This document shows positions 52,367 through 62,724 of a stretch of DNA of 64,000 bases, one piece after another (position 1 is the stretch's first letter; each line of letters opens with the position of its first letter). The stretch is from Vreelandella venusta (GTDB taxonomy: Bacteria; Pseudomonadota; Gammaproteobacteria; Pseudomonadales; Halomonadaceae). A program made the position numbers and the translations under genes. Location of the stretch: positions 1 to 64,000 of the forward strand of contig NZ_BJUL01000005.1 of NCBI RefSeq assembly GCF_007989605.1, read 5' to 3'. The notes under the pieces were generated by a model. The model did no database searches. It had not been told where the DNA came from and was given only the letters and a program-made list of their open reading frames with translations.

Positions 52367-53378
52367 TCAATCTTCCTTGCGCTTTGGCGTTGTTGATCAA
52401 GATTTCAACGGCTTGGGCATTTCGCTCAGAGCGTGCCGCTTCTTCTTCCCAAATCGGCAAAGATGCTTCCGCTAGGCGTTGTGAATCTTCTGCTGGCAGG
52501 GTGGCGAATTCAAACAGCTCACCTTCATCGATGATCCGTTGGTTGCCTTCTTCAAGCCAGTTGTGAACGTCTTCCAGGTACTGAGCCAGCTCATCTACCA
52601 AAATTTGCTGCTGCTCTTCGCTCATCCGTTCCCAAGTGCGAGGGTTGATGAATGCGTTTTCTGTCCAGCCTGGGTTGAGTAAGTTGATATCGGTGTAGTA
52701 GCCCGCTACTTCATTGATTCGTAGCTGTTCGTATTCAACAGGGCCACCGTAAATGGCACCGTCGATAACGCCAGTCGAAAGTGCGACGTAGAGTTCTTCA
52801 CCGGGAATAAAGGCTGTCGGAATATCGAATTTTTCCAGCACCGTTGCAATGGAGCTGGTTGCGCGGATGCGCATGCTGGCAAGATCTTCCAGGCTGGAAA
52901 CAGGCTCTCGGGTGACTAGACCATAATCGCTACCAAAGCCGCGGCCAATCAGCTTAACGCCTTGCTCTTCGTAAGCTTCTGCGATGAGTTCATCAAGGCC
53001 TTGGTTGGCAAATATATCGTGGGCTTCTTCAGCGCTTACCCATGCTCCTGGTAGGCCCCCTTCGATCGTGCCGATACCCACTGTGCCTGGCCAGTAACTA
53101 CCCACACCATGGCCGATATCGATGCTCCCACGGGCAACGGCTTCGACAAACTGGTCGCTGCTGACTAGCTCGCCGCCACGGAAAAATTGAATGCTGATAG
53201 TGCCATCACTCGCTTCACTTACCCGTTCCCGCAAATCAGCTGCAATCTGATCCACTTCGGTGCCATAAAACGTGTGCATGCGTAAACGAACGGTATCGGC
53301 ATAAAGCGCTTGGCTAGCCATGATGGAAGCGGCGATGGACGTCGCTAGAGCGCATTTCACGGATGTTGAGAGCTTCAT
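52359..53378 (-). CDS. TRAP transporter solute-binding protein (DctP)
   Basis: 339 aa from the ATG at 53378, preceded by AGAGG; an in-frame ATG at 53423 is rejected because the signal peptide (about residues 1-28, ending LYA) starts here. DctP fold: RMHTFYGTEVDQIAADLRE, LEDLASMRIRATSSIATVLEKF (substrate Arg region) and STGVIDGAIYGGPVEYEQL. Only distantly similar to the orphan binding protein at 11328, so a different substrate is likely. The GGPVEY type resembles binding proteins for C4-dicarboxylates and 2-oxo acids; substrate not assigned. Confidence 0.9.
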   Translation of the reverse strand: MKLSTSVKCALATSIAASIMASQALYADTVRLRMHTFYGTEVDQIAADLRERVSEASDGTISIQFFRGGELVSSDQFVEAVARGSIDIGHGVGSYWPGTVGIGTIEGGLPGAWVSAEEAHDIFANQGLDELIAEAYEEQGVKLIGRGFGSDYGLVTREPVSSLEDLASMRIRATSSIATVLEKFDIPTAFIPGEELYVALSTGVIDGAIYGGPVEYEQLRINEVAGYYTDINLLNPGWTENAFINPRTWERMSEEQQQILVDELAQYLEDVHNWLEEGNQRIIDEGELFEFATLPAEDSQRLAEASLPIWEEEAARSERNAQAVEILINNAKAQGRLSE

Positions 53379-53689
53379 AAAACCTCTTTCTTGATCGCGT
53401 TTAGAGTTATAGAGGGCATCCATGCTTCAGTTTCGAAACCATGTTGCGCCCCCAGTTTAATCACACGCATGGTACTCAGGCTATAAAAAATTTCTATAAA
53501 ATCGTCTAACATCAACATTTTTGCATTACGTTGACTGATGTCAAACCAAACCGAAACTGCATCTATAAATTAACTTTTTATTAATTTTCATCGAGTTACT
53601 GTGTTTTTGAGCGATATATTGCCGATCAGGTGTATTAGGTAAGCGTTGATAAACGGTGTAGCCAACAGGTCGTCGAGTCTGCTATTGGC
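53379..53689. promoter_or_regulatory. Leader/promoter region of the TRAP operon
   Basis: AT-rich 311 bp. Inverted repeat TTGAC-TGAT-GTCAA at 53531-53544 is a candidate regulator site (GntR/FCD sites often have such short arms). No clear promoter pair. Confidence 0.3.
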
Positions 53690-53965
53690 CTAAATCCTCT
53701 TTGGGTAAGGCCTTAAGACAGCACTTAAGACAGCGCTTGAGACAGCGCTTGAGACAGGGCTTGAGACAGAGCTTGAAACAGGGTTTGAAACAGAGCTTGG
53801 AATGCTTGCGGGTTTTAATGAGTTTTGGCGCTTGAATACACGCAGACTTGAATACATGCCAAGCAGAAGAGCTGCCCCGCCTACAGGCAGAGCAATCAGC
53901 GAAAGAGCTTTCCTTCTCTTCGGGTTATTGCGTCCTAGCGCTGCTTTTTTTAATAAACGCGGCAC
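53690..53965 (-). CDS. Small membrane protein with Val-Ser repeats (hypothetical)
   Basis: 91 aa. Basic N terminus, one hydrophobic segment (ALSLIALPVGGAALLLGMYS, about residues 20-40), then a tail of repeated tetrads SSPV/SSAV (about residues 55-82) encoded by the 12-bp tandem repeat. No family recognised and no strong ribosome site seen. The sensible one-pass layout favours a real gene, but low complexity makes this uncertain. Confidence 0.4.
   Translation of the reverse strand: MPRLLKKAALGRNNPKRRKALSLIALPVGGAALLLGMYSSLRVFKRQNSLKPASIPSSVSNPVSSSVSSPVSSAVSSAVLSAVLRPYPKRI
53711..53793 (-). repeat. 12-bp tandem repeat, about seven units
   Basis: Units ending at 53721, 53733, 53745, 53757, 53769, 53781 and 53793 with plus-strand consensus CGCTTGAGACAG; edge units are degenerate. 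In frame with the small membrane protein on the minus strand, giving SSAV-type tetrads. Confidence 0.88.
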
Positions 53966-54045
53966 GCGCTATCGTTAAGAATTGTTTAGTAGGGGTAGTG
54001 TGAGCGGTGGGGTCTTAACAATGAAAACGAATCAAGGATCTGATA

Positions 54046-55305
54046 ATGAAATATCCACTAACCCTGTTAGCTGCCGCTGTTGCTGCCACCGTTACCACAA
54101 CCAGCTATGCGGCGCCGTTGCTGAGCGACCAAGCATTGCTCGTCGATAGCCCGGAACACTTGAGTGCCAATGCCTGGGTAGAAATCTCGCAATCGGCTTT
54201 TGAAGGGAACGTGCGCGGTGTTCTGGAATTATTGGGCGAAGAAGCGGAGCTTTGCGCCATTATGAAAGCCGATGCCTATGGTCACGGCATTGCTAATTTA
54301 ATGCCTTCCGTGATTGCGTTAGGTATTCCTTGTATTGGTGTGGCGAGTAACGAAGAAGCGCGAGTTGTTCGGGCATCTGGTTTCGATGGGCGTTTAATGC
54401 GCGTGCGTAGTGCGACACCAGAAGAAGTGCGCGGTGCCTTCGATTACGGCATGGAAGAGTTATTTGGCGATATAACGGCTGCGCGCCAAGCCTCCAGCGA
54501 TGCCGCTGAGGCAGGGGTGACACTGCGCTATCATTTGGGCCTTAATGCCGGCGGTATGGGACGCAATGGCATGGCGCTTGATAGTGAAGCCGGTCGCCAG
54601 GAAGCGTTAGAGCTTCAAGACTTAGCGTCGTTAGAGCTGGTGGGCATCATGACCCACTTTGCCTTTGAGGACGAAGATTTTGTTCGTCAGGGGTTAGCGG
54701 CGTTTCATGAACAAAGTGACTGGTTAATCGAGACGGCTAATCTGGATCGCGAGGCGCTAACGCTTCACGCCGCCAACTCATTTACCACCATGGAAGTGCC
54801 TGAAGCACGCCTTGATATGGTACGCCCGGGTGGCTTGCTGTATGGCGATCTACCCCATTATGAGCAGTTCAAACCGGTGATGTCGTTTCGCACGCGGGTA
54901 GCGTCGGTTAACGATTACGCGCAAGGCAGTGGCGTTGGTTACGATAATGTCAGGGTGTTGGAGCGCGATAGCTTATTGGCGAACTTGCCTGTTGGCTATT
55001 CTGACGGCTACCGGCGCGTTTTCACAGACGCTGCTTTTGTACTGGTCAACGGTGAGCGTGTGCCGGTCATGGGCAAAGTGTCAATGAACACGACCATGGT
55101 AGACGTGACGGATGTCGAGGGCGTGGCACCGGGCGATGAAGTGGTACTTTACGGACTTCAGGGTGACGAGCGAATTACCATTGGAGAACTTGAAGACCTT
55201 AATGGCGCGCTACTTGCCGATCTTTACACGGTATGGGGAAACTCTAACCCGAAGGTGTTGCGTCCAAGCGATAGCGATACAGGGACAGAGACAGATAGCG
55301 AGTAA
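54046..55305 (+). CDS. Periplasmic PLP amino-acid racemase (alanine racemase/broad-specificity Bsr type)
   Basis: 419 aa with a clear signal peptide (residues 1-22, ending SYA-A), so the enzyme is exported. Alanine racemase fold III: PLP-lysine motif CAIMKADAYGHG (Lys near residue 74), VASNEEA, LGLNAGGMGRNG, MTHFAFED, AANSFTT, VRPGGLLYG, VGYSDGYRRVF and the C-terminal catalytic region MGKVSMNTTMVDVTDVEG. Exported racemases such as BsrV make non-canonical D-amino acids that act on peptidoglycan. Product range not deducible. A short Asp/Thr/Glu-rich tail ends the protein. Single gene. Confidence 0.88.
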   Translation: MKYPLTLLAAAVAATVTTTSYAAPLLSDQALLVDSPEHLSANAWVEISQSAFEGNVRGVLELLGEEAELCAIMKADAYGHGIANLMPSVIALGIPCIGVASNEEARVVRASGFDGRLMRVRSATPEEVRGAFDYGMEELFGDITAARQASSDAAEAGVTLRYHLGLNAGGMGRNGMALDSEAGRQEALELQDLASLELVGIMTHFAFEDEDFVRQGLAAFHEQSDWLIETANLDREALTLHAANSFTTMEVPEARLDMVRPGGLLYGDLPHYEQFKPVMSFRTRVASVNDYAQGSGVGYDNVRVLERDSLLANLPVGYSDGYRRVFTDAAFVLVNGERVPVMGKVSMNTTMVDVTDVEGVAPGDEVVLYGLQGDERITIGELEDLNGALLADLYTVWGNSNPKVLRPSDSDTGTETDSE

Positions 55306-55349
55306 TTATTGCTAATACAGGTAGTAATGTACTGTGTTTGCTGACGACA

Positions 55350-55382
55350 CCACCCCGCTCAACTGAGCGGGGTGGCTGCGTT
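55350..55382 (+). terminator. Hairpin terminator after the racemase gene
   Basis: Perfect 11-bp arms CCACCCCGCTC and GAGCGGGGTGG around AACT (55350-55375), followed by CTGCGTTTT. Weak T-run. Confidence 0.65.
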
Positions 55383-55421
55383 TTGGGGAAGGATTATTGC
55401 GCTGAAAAGCGGGGCTGAGCG

Positions 55422-56768
55422 TTATAGGATCATCGCGGCTATCCAGCCAAAGGCAATCAGCGGAATATTGTAGTGCAGGAAGGTCGGAACAACGCTGTCC
55501 CAAATATGGTCGTGCTGGCCGTCGGCATTGAGACCGGCGGTTGGGCCAAGCGTTGAGTCGGAGGCCGGAGAGCCTGCATCGCCCAAGGCGGCTGCGGTGC
55601 CTACCAGCGCCACGGTAGCGAGTGGCGAAAAACCAAAGTTAAGTGCGAGTGGTACGTATAGCGATGCGATAATTGGGATTGTTGAGAAGGAGGAGCCAAT
55701 ACCCATGGTAATGAAAAGGCCCACAAGCAGCATAATCAGCGCTGCCAAGCCTTTATTATCACCAATGACTTCTGTAGAGCTGCTGACCAGCGCTTCAACC
55801 TCGCCACTGGCCTGCATCACACTGGCGAAGCCCGCCGCGGTGATCATAATGAACCCAACCAAGGCCATCATGCGCATGCCTTCAGTGAAGATGCCATCCT
55901 GCTCATGCCAACTAAAGACGCCGCTTAAAGAGAGCAGCGCAAAGCCAAAAATCCCCCCCAGCACCATTGAGCCGGTGTAGAGCTGAACGGCCACGGTGCC
56001 AACCAGTGCGATTGCCAGTACGGCTTTTTGCCAACCTTGCAAATGCTGGGCCGCTTGCGCTGGGGTTTCATCGCCCTTGGCCAGGTCTCGGTCTTGGTAG
56101 TTACGCCCTTTGCGATAGCTAAACAATACTGCTACGGCAAGGCCCAATGCCATGCCACCAATAGGAATCACCATTGCCATGGGCACCATCTGACGGGTGA
56201 CTTCTAGGCCAAATTCGGCACCACTTTCATTGAGGTTGGTGAGCAAAATATCGTTCAGAAAGATAGCGCCAAACCCTACTGGTAACAGCATATAAGGGGC
56301 GGTAATACCGAAGGTAATCACACAAGCAACGAGTCGGCGGTCGAGCTTAAGGTGATTCATCAGTTTCAGTAACGGCGGAACCAGGACAGGAATGAAGGCA
56401 ATGTGTACCGGAATAAGGTTCTGAGAGCTGACCGCCGCGGCTAATAGGGCGGCCAGTAGGGTATAGGTCACCATGCGGCGACTACTGCCAGAATCATCAA
56501 CATGAAAACGCGCAATGGCGCGGTTTGCCATTACTTCGGTGATGCCCGAGCGTGAGAGCGCGACGGCGAAAGCACCCAGCACAGCATAGGCTAGGGCTAC
56601 AGTGGCGCCGTTGCCAAGACCGTCGTTAAAGGCATCAAGGATGGCATTGATCGGCATGCCCGCATAAAGCCCACCCACCAACGTTGCGACGATTAAGGCA
56701 AAGACAACGGAAACGCGAGCCAAGCTGAGGCTGACCATTACTAAAATGGCCAAAACGATAGCATTCAT
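55422..56768 (-). CDS. Na+/H+ antiporter-family permease, probable histidine or urocanate transporter of the hut operon
   Basis: 448 aa with about 11-12 hydrophobic segments. NhaC/YuiF-like features: IPVHIAFIPVLVPPLLKLMNHLKLDRR and ALGDAGSPASDSTLGPTAGLNADG (both read in pieces). Last gene of the hut operon, 107 bp after hutH. Proteins of this group next to hut genes are commonly taken as histidine transporters; this is a context inference, as the family name reflects ion antiport. Confidence 0.8.
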   Translation of the reverse strand: MNAIVLAILVMVSLSLARVSVVFALIVATLVGGLYAGMPINAILDAFNDGLGNGATVALAYAVLGAFAVALSRSGITEVMANRAIARFHVDDSGSSRRMVTYTLLAALLAAAVSSQNLIPVHIAFIPVLVPPLLKLMNHLKLDRRLVACVITFGITAPYMLLPVGFGAIFLNDILLTNLNESGAEFGLEVTRQMVPMAMVIPIGGMALGLAVAVLFSYRKGRNYQDRDLAKGDETPAQAAQHLQGWQKAVLAIALVGTVAVQLYTGSMVLGGIFGFALLSLSGVFSWHEQDGIFTEGMRMMALVGFIMITAAGFASVMQASGEVEALVSSSTEVIGDNKGLAALIMLLVGLFITMGIGSSFSTIPIIASLYVPLALNFGFSPLATVALVGTAAALGDAGSPASDSTLGPTAGLNADGQHDHIWDSVVPTFLHYNIPLIAFGWIAAMIL

Positions 56769-56875
56769 GAATAGCTACTCTTGTCGTTGGAGTTAGAATT
56801 AGCTGGAATGTGATTTAGCTGGAATTGAATGCGGTGAAGCCCCGCAGCCTGTTGCTACGGGGCAGGAGTGACCGC

Positions 56876-58426
56876 TTAGTGCTGGCTTGGCAGGGTGCCA
56901 GGGCGAAGCAGGTGGCTCAGCGTTCTGGCTGACAACAAGCTGCTGGCGGCTTCAATGTCTGGCGCGAAGAAGCGGTCCTGTTCGTAGTGCGTGACATGTT
57001 CACGCAGCAACTGCTTGGCTTGCTCAAGTTGCTGTGTTGTCTTTAAGTCGTGGCGCATATCAAGCCCTTGGCAGGCACAGAGCCACTCGATGGCTAGAAT
57101 GTCGCGTACATTATCGGCCATTTCCCATAACCGCTTACCCGCCGCCGGGGCCATGGATACATGGTCTTCCTGGTTGGCTGAAGTCGGCAGGCTATCCACG
57201 CTATGCGGGTGCGCTAAGGCTTTATTTTCACTGGCAAGCGCGGCTGCCGTTACCTGGGCGATCATAAACCCAGAGTTTACGCCGCCTTTCTCGACCAGGA
57301 AGGGCGGTAACTGAGACATGTGTTTGTCCATCATCAGCGAGATGCGGCGTTCCGCCAGTGAGCCAATTTCGGCAATCGCCAAAGCTAAGTTATCAGCCGC
57401 CATGGCCACTGGTTCGGCATGAAAGTTGCCACCGGAGATGATGTCGTCGGTATCTTCAAACCCTCTGTCAGTAAAAACTAAGGGATTATCAGACACCGCG
57501 TTGATTTCCACCGCCAATACGTCGGCAACATGGCGAATCTGTGTCAACGCTGCACCCATCACCTGGGGCTGGCAGCGCAAGGAGTAAGGGTCTTGTACTT
57601 TATCGCAGTTGGCGTGGGAGTTGCCAATGTCGCTGCTCTCGCCGAGTAAATGTCGATAGGCCGACGCCGCATCGATCTGGCCACGTTGGCCACGTACTTC
57701 ATGAATGCGCGCATCGAAAGGTGAGCGTGAGCCCAGCGTGGCTTCAACCGTCAGTGAGCCGCAAACCGTGGCGGCAGCATAGAGGTCTTCGGCATCGAAC
57801 AGGCCGCGTAGCGCGTAAGCCGTTGACACCTGGGTGCCGTTGAGCAGCGCTAGGCCCTCTTTCGGGGCTAGTGCAATCGGGCTAAGACCGGCGACTTTTA
57901 GCGCTTCTTCAGCGCTGAGCCATTCGCCTTTGTGGCGTGCTTTGCCTTCGCCAATCAGTACCACACTCATATGGGCCAGCGGCGCGAGATCACCTGACGC
58001 ACCCACAGAACCTTTGAGCGGAATATGCGGATACACCTCGGCATTGATCAATGCGATAAGGGCATCAAGGACTTCACGACGAATACCGGAAAAACCGCGT
58101 GCCAGGCTATTCACTTTCATTACCATGATCAGCCGCACAAGGCTGTCATCCATCGCAGCGCCCACGCCGGTGGCATGAGAAAGCACTAGCGAGCGCTGCA
58201 GTGCTTCCAGGTCTTCATCGGCGATACGTGTTTGAGCAAGCAGCCCAAACCCGGTGTTAATACCGTAGACCGTGCGGTTTTCCTCGACCACCCGATTGAC
58301 GCAGTCGACGCTTTTTTGGATTGCCTCGTCAGCGCTGCTAGGCAGGCTAACCGTGACGGGGGATTGAAAGACCTGGCGCGCTTGCGCCAGTGTCATTTTG
58401 CCGGGCTGAATGTCGAGATGGGTCAT
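56876..58426 (-). CDS. hutH: Histidine ammonia-lyase
   Basis: 516 aa, normal length. MIO prosthetic group forms from Ala-Ser-Gly in [16 protein letters not shown]. Other blocks are [15 protein letters not shown] near residue 60 and SADQED-like [13 protein letters not shown] near residue 410. Converts L-histidine to urocanate and ammonia, first step of the pathway. 26 bp after hutU. Confidence 0.97.
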   Translation of the reverse strand: MTHLDIQPGKMTLAQARQVFQSPVTVSLPSSADEAIQKSVDCVNRVVEENRTVYGINTGFGLLAQTRIADEDLEALQRSLVLSHATGVGAAMDDSLVRLIMVMKVNSLARGFSGIRREVLDALIALINAEVYPHIPLKGSVGASGDLAPLAHMSVVLIGEGKARHKGEWLSAEEALKVAGLSPIALAPKEGLALLNGTQVSTAYALRGLFDAEDLYAAATVCGSLTVEATLGSRSPFDARIHEVRGQRGQIDAASAYRHLLGESSDIGNSHANCDKVQDPYSLRCQPQVMGAALTQIRHVADVLAVEINAVSDNPLVFTDRGFEDTDDIISGGNFHAEPVAMAADNLALAIAEIGSLAERRISLMMDKHMSQLPPFLVEKGGVNSGFMIAQVTAAALASENKALAHPHSVDSLPTSANQEDHVSMAPAAGKRLWEMADNVRDILAIEWLCACQGLDMRHDLKTTQQLEQAKQLLREHVTHYEQDRFFAPDIEAASSLLSARTLSHLLRPGTLPSQH

Positions 58427-58452
58427 TATTAGTGCTCCTTGTCGTTGTTGAG

Positions 58453-60132
58453 TTAGCTGTTCAGCATCGGCAAATCGAGGCCGTTTTCACGGGCAGATTG
58501 TTTGGCAATGTCGTAGCCTGCATCGGCATGGCGCATAACGCCAGTACCCGGGTCGTTGCGCAGCACGCGGCCAAGGCGTGCGTGGGCATCATCGGTGCCG
58601 TCGGCGACGATAACCACCCCGGAGTGCTGTGAATAGCCCATGCCGACACCGCCACCGTGGTGTAGCGATACCCATGTCGCGCCACCAGCGGTGTTTAGCA
58701 GCGCATTCAGCAGCGGCCAGTCGGAGACCGCGTCGGAGCCATCCATCATCGATTCGGTCTCGCGGTTGGGGCTTGCCACGGAACCGGAGTCCAGGTGGTC
58801 ACGGCCAATCACCACGGGTGCTTTAAGCTCGCCGTTTTTGACCATCTCGTTGAAGGCTTGACCAAGACGCGCACGATCTTTCAGGCCGACCCAGCAGATA
58901 CGTGCCGGAAGGCCTTGGAAACTGATGCGCTCTCGTGCCATATCCAGCCAGTTGTGCAGGTGCGGGTCGTCAGGGATCAGCTCTTTGACTTTTTGATCGG
59001 TTTTGTAAATGTCTTCCGGGTCGCCTGAAAGCGCGGCCCAGCGGAAGGGGCCAATTCCCTGACAGAATAAGGGGCGGATATAGGCGGGTACAAAACCAGG
59101 GAAGTCGAAGGCATTTTCAACACCTTCTTCTTGAGCCATTTGGCGAATATTGTTGCCGTAATCAAAGGTGGGCACACCCATCTTTTGGAAGTCGAGCATA
59201 GCTTGTACATGTACAGCCATCGACTGCTTGGCCGCTTTGACGGTGGCTTGTGGTTCGGATTTACCACGTGCCACGTACTCTTCCCAGGTCCAGCCTGCAG
59301 GCAGGTAGCCGTGTAGCGGGTCGTGGGCACTGGTTTGGTCAGTGACCATGTCGGGCTTCACGCCACGCTTAACCAGTTCGGGTAGTACATCCGCCGCATT
59401 CGCACATAGGCCAATCGAGACGGCTTTGCCTTCGGCAGTGTAGCGTTCGATACGCGCTAAGGCATCGTCGAGATCATCGGCTTGCTCATCCAGGTAGCGT
59501 GTGCGCAGGCGGAAATCGATGCTGGTTTGCTGGCACTCGATATTCAGCGAGCAGGCGCCGGCCAAGGTGGCAGCGAGCGGTTGAGCGCCTCCCATGCCAC
59601 CCAGGCCTGCAGTGAGAACCCAGCGACCTGTCAGGTTGCCGTCGAAGTGTTGGCGGCCTGCTTCCACAAAGGTTTCGTAGGTGCCTTGGACAATGCCTTG
59701 AGAGCCGATGTAAATCCATGAGCCTGCAGTCATCTGGCCGTACATCATTAGGCCTTTGCGATCCAACTCGTTGAAGTGTTCCCAGTTGGCCCAGGCGGGG
59801 ACCAGGTTGGAGTTGGCAATAAGTACCCGCGGGGCATCTTTATGGGTTTCAAATACGCCTACCGGCTTGCCGGATTGCACCAACAAGGTTTGCGTGTCTT
59901 CCAGGCGCTGCAGGGTCTCAACGATTTTGTCGTAGCACTCCCAATCACGTGCGGCGCGGCCAATACCGCCGTACACCACCAAGTCCTCGGGGCGTTCAGC
60001 CACGTCAGGATGGAGGTTGTTCATTAGCATGCGCAGCGGGGCTTCGGTCAGCCAGCTTTTGCAGCTGAGTTGGCTACCGGTAGGGGCAGCAATCTTGCGG
60101 GAAGCGTCGTGACGTTTATCGTTCGGTAACAT
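58453..60132 (-). CDS. hutU: Urocanate hydratase
   Basis: 559 aa, matching the family. NAD-binding urocanase with [21 protein letters not shown] (in parts), [19 protein letters not shown], the Cys-containing [19 protein letters not shown] region (also in parts), and [17 protein letters not shown] at the end. Converts urocanate to imidazolonepropionate. Between hutG (81 bp upstream) and hutH. Confidence 0.97.
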   Translation of the reverse strand: MLPNDKRHDASRKIAAPTGSQLSCKSWLTEAPLRMLMNNLHPDVAERPEDLVVYGGIGRAARDWECYDKIVETLQRLEDTQTLLVQSGKPVGVFETHKDAPRVLIANSNLVPAWANWEHFNELDRKGLMMYGQMTAGSWIYIGSQGIVQGTYETFVEAGRQHFDGNLTGRWVLTAGLGGMGGAQPLAATLAGACSLNIECQQTSIDFRLRTRYLDEQADDLDDALARIERYTAEGKAVSIGLCANAADVLPELVKRGVKPDMVTDQTSAHDPLHGYLPAGWTWEEYVARGKSEPQATVKAAKQSMAVHVQAMLDFQKMGVPTFDYGNNIRQMAQEEGVENAFDFPGFVPAYIRPLFCQGIGPFRWAALSGDPEDIYKTDQKVKELIPDDPHLHNWLDMARERISFQGLPARICWVGLKDRARLGQAFNEMVKNGELKAPVVIGRDHLDSGSVASPNRETESMMDGSDAVSDWPLLNALLNTAGGATWVSLHHGGGVGMGYSQHSGVVIVADGTDDAHARLGRVLRNDPGTGVMRHADAGYDIAKQSARENGLDLPMLNS

Positions 60133-60213
60133 GACCTGGTTCCTCTGGTTTGGCGGTTTTTGTTAGTTAATTAGTTATTGGCTAGTAATTGATTGATTTG
60201 TTAATTCAGGGCG

Positions 60214-61179
60214 CTAGGTATCTAGCGCCAACTGAAAGACAATTCGTGCTGCCGCGCGGGCGGTACGGCTATCGATATCGTGATCGGGATTTAGCTCGGC
60301 GAGATCGGCTAAGCGCAGCTTGCCGCTGTCGCGGATGGTCTCAATCAGTGGTTCTAACAGCGCGAGTGAGACGCCGCGAGCGGCGGGGGCACTGACGCCA
60401 GGGGCGTCCCCAGCGGGCAGGACATCCAGATCGATGGTCAGATAGAGGTGGTCGCAACGCACCATGAAGCGCTCCAGGTCGCGCCGGATACACTCAAGCT
60501 GCGCCGGTTGGAAGTCCCGGTCTTCACGAACCATGACGCCGAGCTGTGCAGCACGGTTAAACAGTGCGCGGGTGTTGGCAGCGCGGCTTACGCCTAAGCA
60601 GGCGTAGCGAAACGGCCAGCCGCGCTTGGCGCATTCATCAGCAATTTGCGTGAAGGGGGTGCCCGAAGAGCGCACGTGGGTTGGGTCGCGCAGATCGAAG
60701 TGGGCATCAAAATTGATAATGCCGATGCGTGGTGCTTTCTCGCCGTTATCAGCGAGATGCTGGGCAAGCCCCAGCCAACTGCCGTAGGCCACCTCATGGC
60801 CGCCACCTAGCACAACGGGAAAGTGTTCGGCCTTCAGTAACGCTGCTAATCGATCGGCGAGGGCTTGTTGGGCGGTTTCCAGGGCATCGCCTTCGCAGCG
60901 GACATTTCCCGCATCATAGGCTGGACCTGTACGGTGCCATGCCAGTGGTGCTAGCGCTTTACGCAGTGCCGAAGGGCCTTGCGCGGCACCGGTACGCCCC
61001 TGGTTTCTGGCTACACCGGCATCGCTTTCAAAACCTAATAAAGCACAGCCCGGCGCTGCCGTTGGGCTGAGCGGTTGGATCTTTTGATGCCAGCGCTCAC
61101 TGTTGGGTTCTGGGTCTGTTCGGCCCGTCCAGGGCGACATGTCGAGTTCAGGGGCAGTGGCTTGACTGTTACTGGCCAT
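60214..61179 (-). CDS. hutG: Formimidoylglutamase
   Basis: 321 aa from the ATG at 61179, with GGGAG upstream; an open frame extending to 61287 lies inside hutI and is rejected. Arginase-fold metalloenzyme: Mn ligands in [22 protein letters not shown] and [18 protein letters not shown]. Hydrolyses N-formimidoyl-glutamate to glutamate and formamide, so this is the four-step (HutG) route, not the HutF/five-step route. Overlaps hutI by 11 bp. Confidence 0.93.
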   Translation of the reverse strand: MASNSQATAPELDMSPWTGRTDPEPNSERWHQKIQPLSPTAAPGCALLGFESDAGVARNQGRTGAAQGPSALRKALAPLAWHRTGPAYDAGNVRCEGDALETAQQALADRLAALLKAEHFPVVLGGGHEVAYGSWLGLAQHLADNGEKAPRIGIINFDAHFDLRDPTHVRSSGTPFTQIADECAKRGWPFRYACLGVSRAANTRALFNRAAQLGVMVREDRDFQPAQLECIRRDLERFMVRCDHLYLTIDLDVLPAGDAPGVSAPAARGVSLALLEPLIETIRDSGKLRLADLAELNPDHDIDSRTARAAARIVFQLALDT

Positions 61180-62383
61180 GGGTAAGCACTCCCTGGAACA
61201 TACGCTGACGAAGGCGTCCTGGTTGTACGGCGTAAGCGAGCTCAGCGGGTGCATCGATATCCCATACACAGAGGTCGGCTTCTGCACCTTCGTGGATGCG
61301 ACCTTTGCCCGATAGGCCTAGCGCAGTTGCCCCATGGGCTGTCATGCCCGCCAGTGCCTCTTGGGGAGTCAGGCGGAACAGCGTGCAGGCCAAGTTGAGC
61401 ATTAGCGTGGGCATAAACAGTGGGGAACTGCCGGGGTTGGCGTCGGTTGCCACCGCCATCGGAACGCCAGCGGTGCGCAGCGCCGCAATCGGCGGTTGTT
61501 GCGTTTCACGGAGGGTATGGAAGGCACCGGGTAGGATTACTGCCACACTACCGGCCTCACGCATGGCGGCGATGCCAGTGTCATCCAGATACTCAATGTG
61601 GTCTGCAGATAGGGCTCCGTGGCGCGCGGCCATGGCCGTGCCACCCAGGTTAGAGAGCTGCTCGGCGTGAGCCTTAATGGGTAAGCCATGGGCCTCGGCG
61701 GCTGCAAACACTCGCTCGCACTGCTCCACCGAGAAGGCGATTTTCTCGCAGAACACATCAACCGCATCTGCTAAGCCTTCGGCCGCTGCGGCGGGGATCA
61801 TTTCCTGGCAGACAAGATCGATATAGCCGTCGCTGTCATCTTTGTATTCTGGGGGAAGGGCATGGGCACCCAGCAGTGTCGTGACGACGTTAACTGGCAG
61901 CATCTTGCCGAGACGGCGCGCAACACGCAGCATCTTGAGTTCATCTTTGACGCTAAGCCCGTAGCCAGACTTAATCTCCACGGTGGTAACACCGTCGGCA
62001 ATCAGTGCTTCAAGACGCGGTTTCGCGAGTCTTAGCAGCTCATCTTCACTCGCCTCACGGGTGGCACGAACGGTACTGAGAATGCCGCCACCGCGTTTAG
62101 CAATTTCTTCATAGCTAGCCCCTTCAAGCCGCGCTTCAAACTCTTCAGCCCGAGAACCGCCAAAGACAAGGTGGGTGTGGCAATCCACAAGACCCGGAGT
62201 CATCACACCGCCACTGCCCATCTCTGTGCAGTGATGGGCGAGTTGCTCGTCGAACTCGCTCATGGGCGACAGAGTGATGATGTGTGCCCCTTGGGTGATA
62301 ACGGCCATGCGGTCGGGCAATGTCTGCAAGCCATCGAAGACGCTGATATCGCGCCAGAGGCGACGATTCGTTGCATTCGGCAT
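61169..62383 (-). CDS. hutI: Imidazolonepropionase
   Basis: 404 aa. Amidohydrolase: metal motif [56 protein letters not shown] and [10 protein letters not shown]. Opens the imidazolone ring to give formimidoylglutamate. First gene of the hut operon; GGAG before the start; operator TGTATATACA 50 bp upstream. Confidence 0.96.
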   Translation of the reverse strand: MPNATNRRLWRDISVFDGLQTLPDRMAVITQGAHIITLSPMSEFDEQLAHHCTEMGSGGVMTPGLVDCHTHLVFGGSRAEEFEARLEGASYEEIAKRGGGILSTVRATREASEDELLRLAKPRLEALIADGVTTVEIKSGYGLSVKDELKMLRVARRLGKMLPVNVVTTLLGAHALPPEYKDDSDGYIDLVCQEMIPAAAAEGLADAVDVFCEKIAFSVEQCERVFAAAEAHGLPIKAHAEQLSNLGGTAMAARHGALSADHIEYLDDTGIAAMREAGSVAVILPGAFHTLRETQQPPIAALRTAGVPMAVATDANPGSSPLFMPTLMLNLACTLFRLTPQEALAGMTAHGATALGLSGKGRIHEGAEADLCVWDIDAPAELAYAVQPGRLRQRMFQGVLTHGQ

Positions 62384-62433
62384 GAGGAGCTCCTTTCAAA
62401 GGCGATGTGCAAAAATTTATTTTCAAATCTTAA

Positions 62434-62443
62434 TGTATATACA
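62434..62443. promoter_or_regulatory. Candidate HutC-type operator of the hut operon
   Basis: Palindrome TGTATATACA. Read on the minus strand it continues as TGTATATACATTAAG, 51 bp upstream of hutI. HutC of the GntR family binds sites with this core in Pseudomonas. The regulator gene itself is not in the window. Confidence 0.65.
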
Positions 62444-62653
62444 ATTAAGGTCAATATGAGCCGATTCGTCAAGCTGCTTGTTACAAAATAGAGAGAAGGG
62501 TGGAATGCATGAAAAGGTGAGATATTTTTGCTTTTGGTATTTTAAACAGTTTGTTATGTGTTTTTTTAGGTTAATGAAGACTATTTTTAGACTGATTTAT
62601 TAGACTAATGTCTATTTATATTGGCTGGGGGTGCTCTTCAATTGGCGTGTATA

Positions 62654-62663
62654 TGTATATACA
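62654..62663. promoter_or_regulatory. Second candidate HutC-type operator, before the YjiH-like gene
   Basis: TGTATATACA continuing as TGTATATACATTAAG on the plus strand, the same 15-mer as the first site in the opposite orientation and 62 bp before the divergent gene. The pair suggests that one repressor controls both directions. The 220 bp between them is AT-rich promoter sequence. Confidence 0.65.
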
Positions 62664-62724
62664 TTAAGTGTTGAAGATACGTGGAAGGCTCACTAAACGC
62701 TGTTACACAACAAGAGGCATGCCC

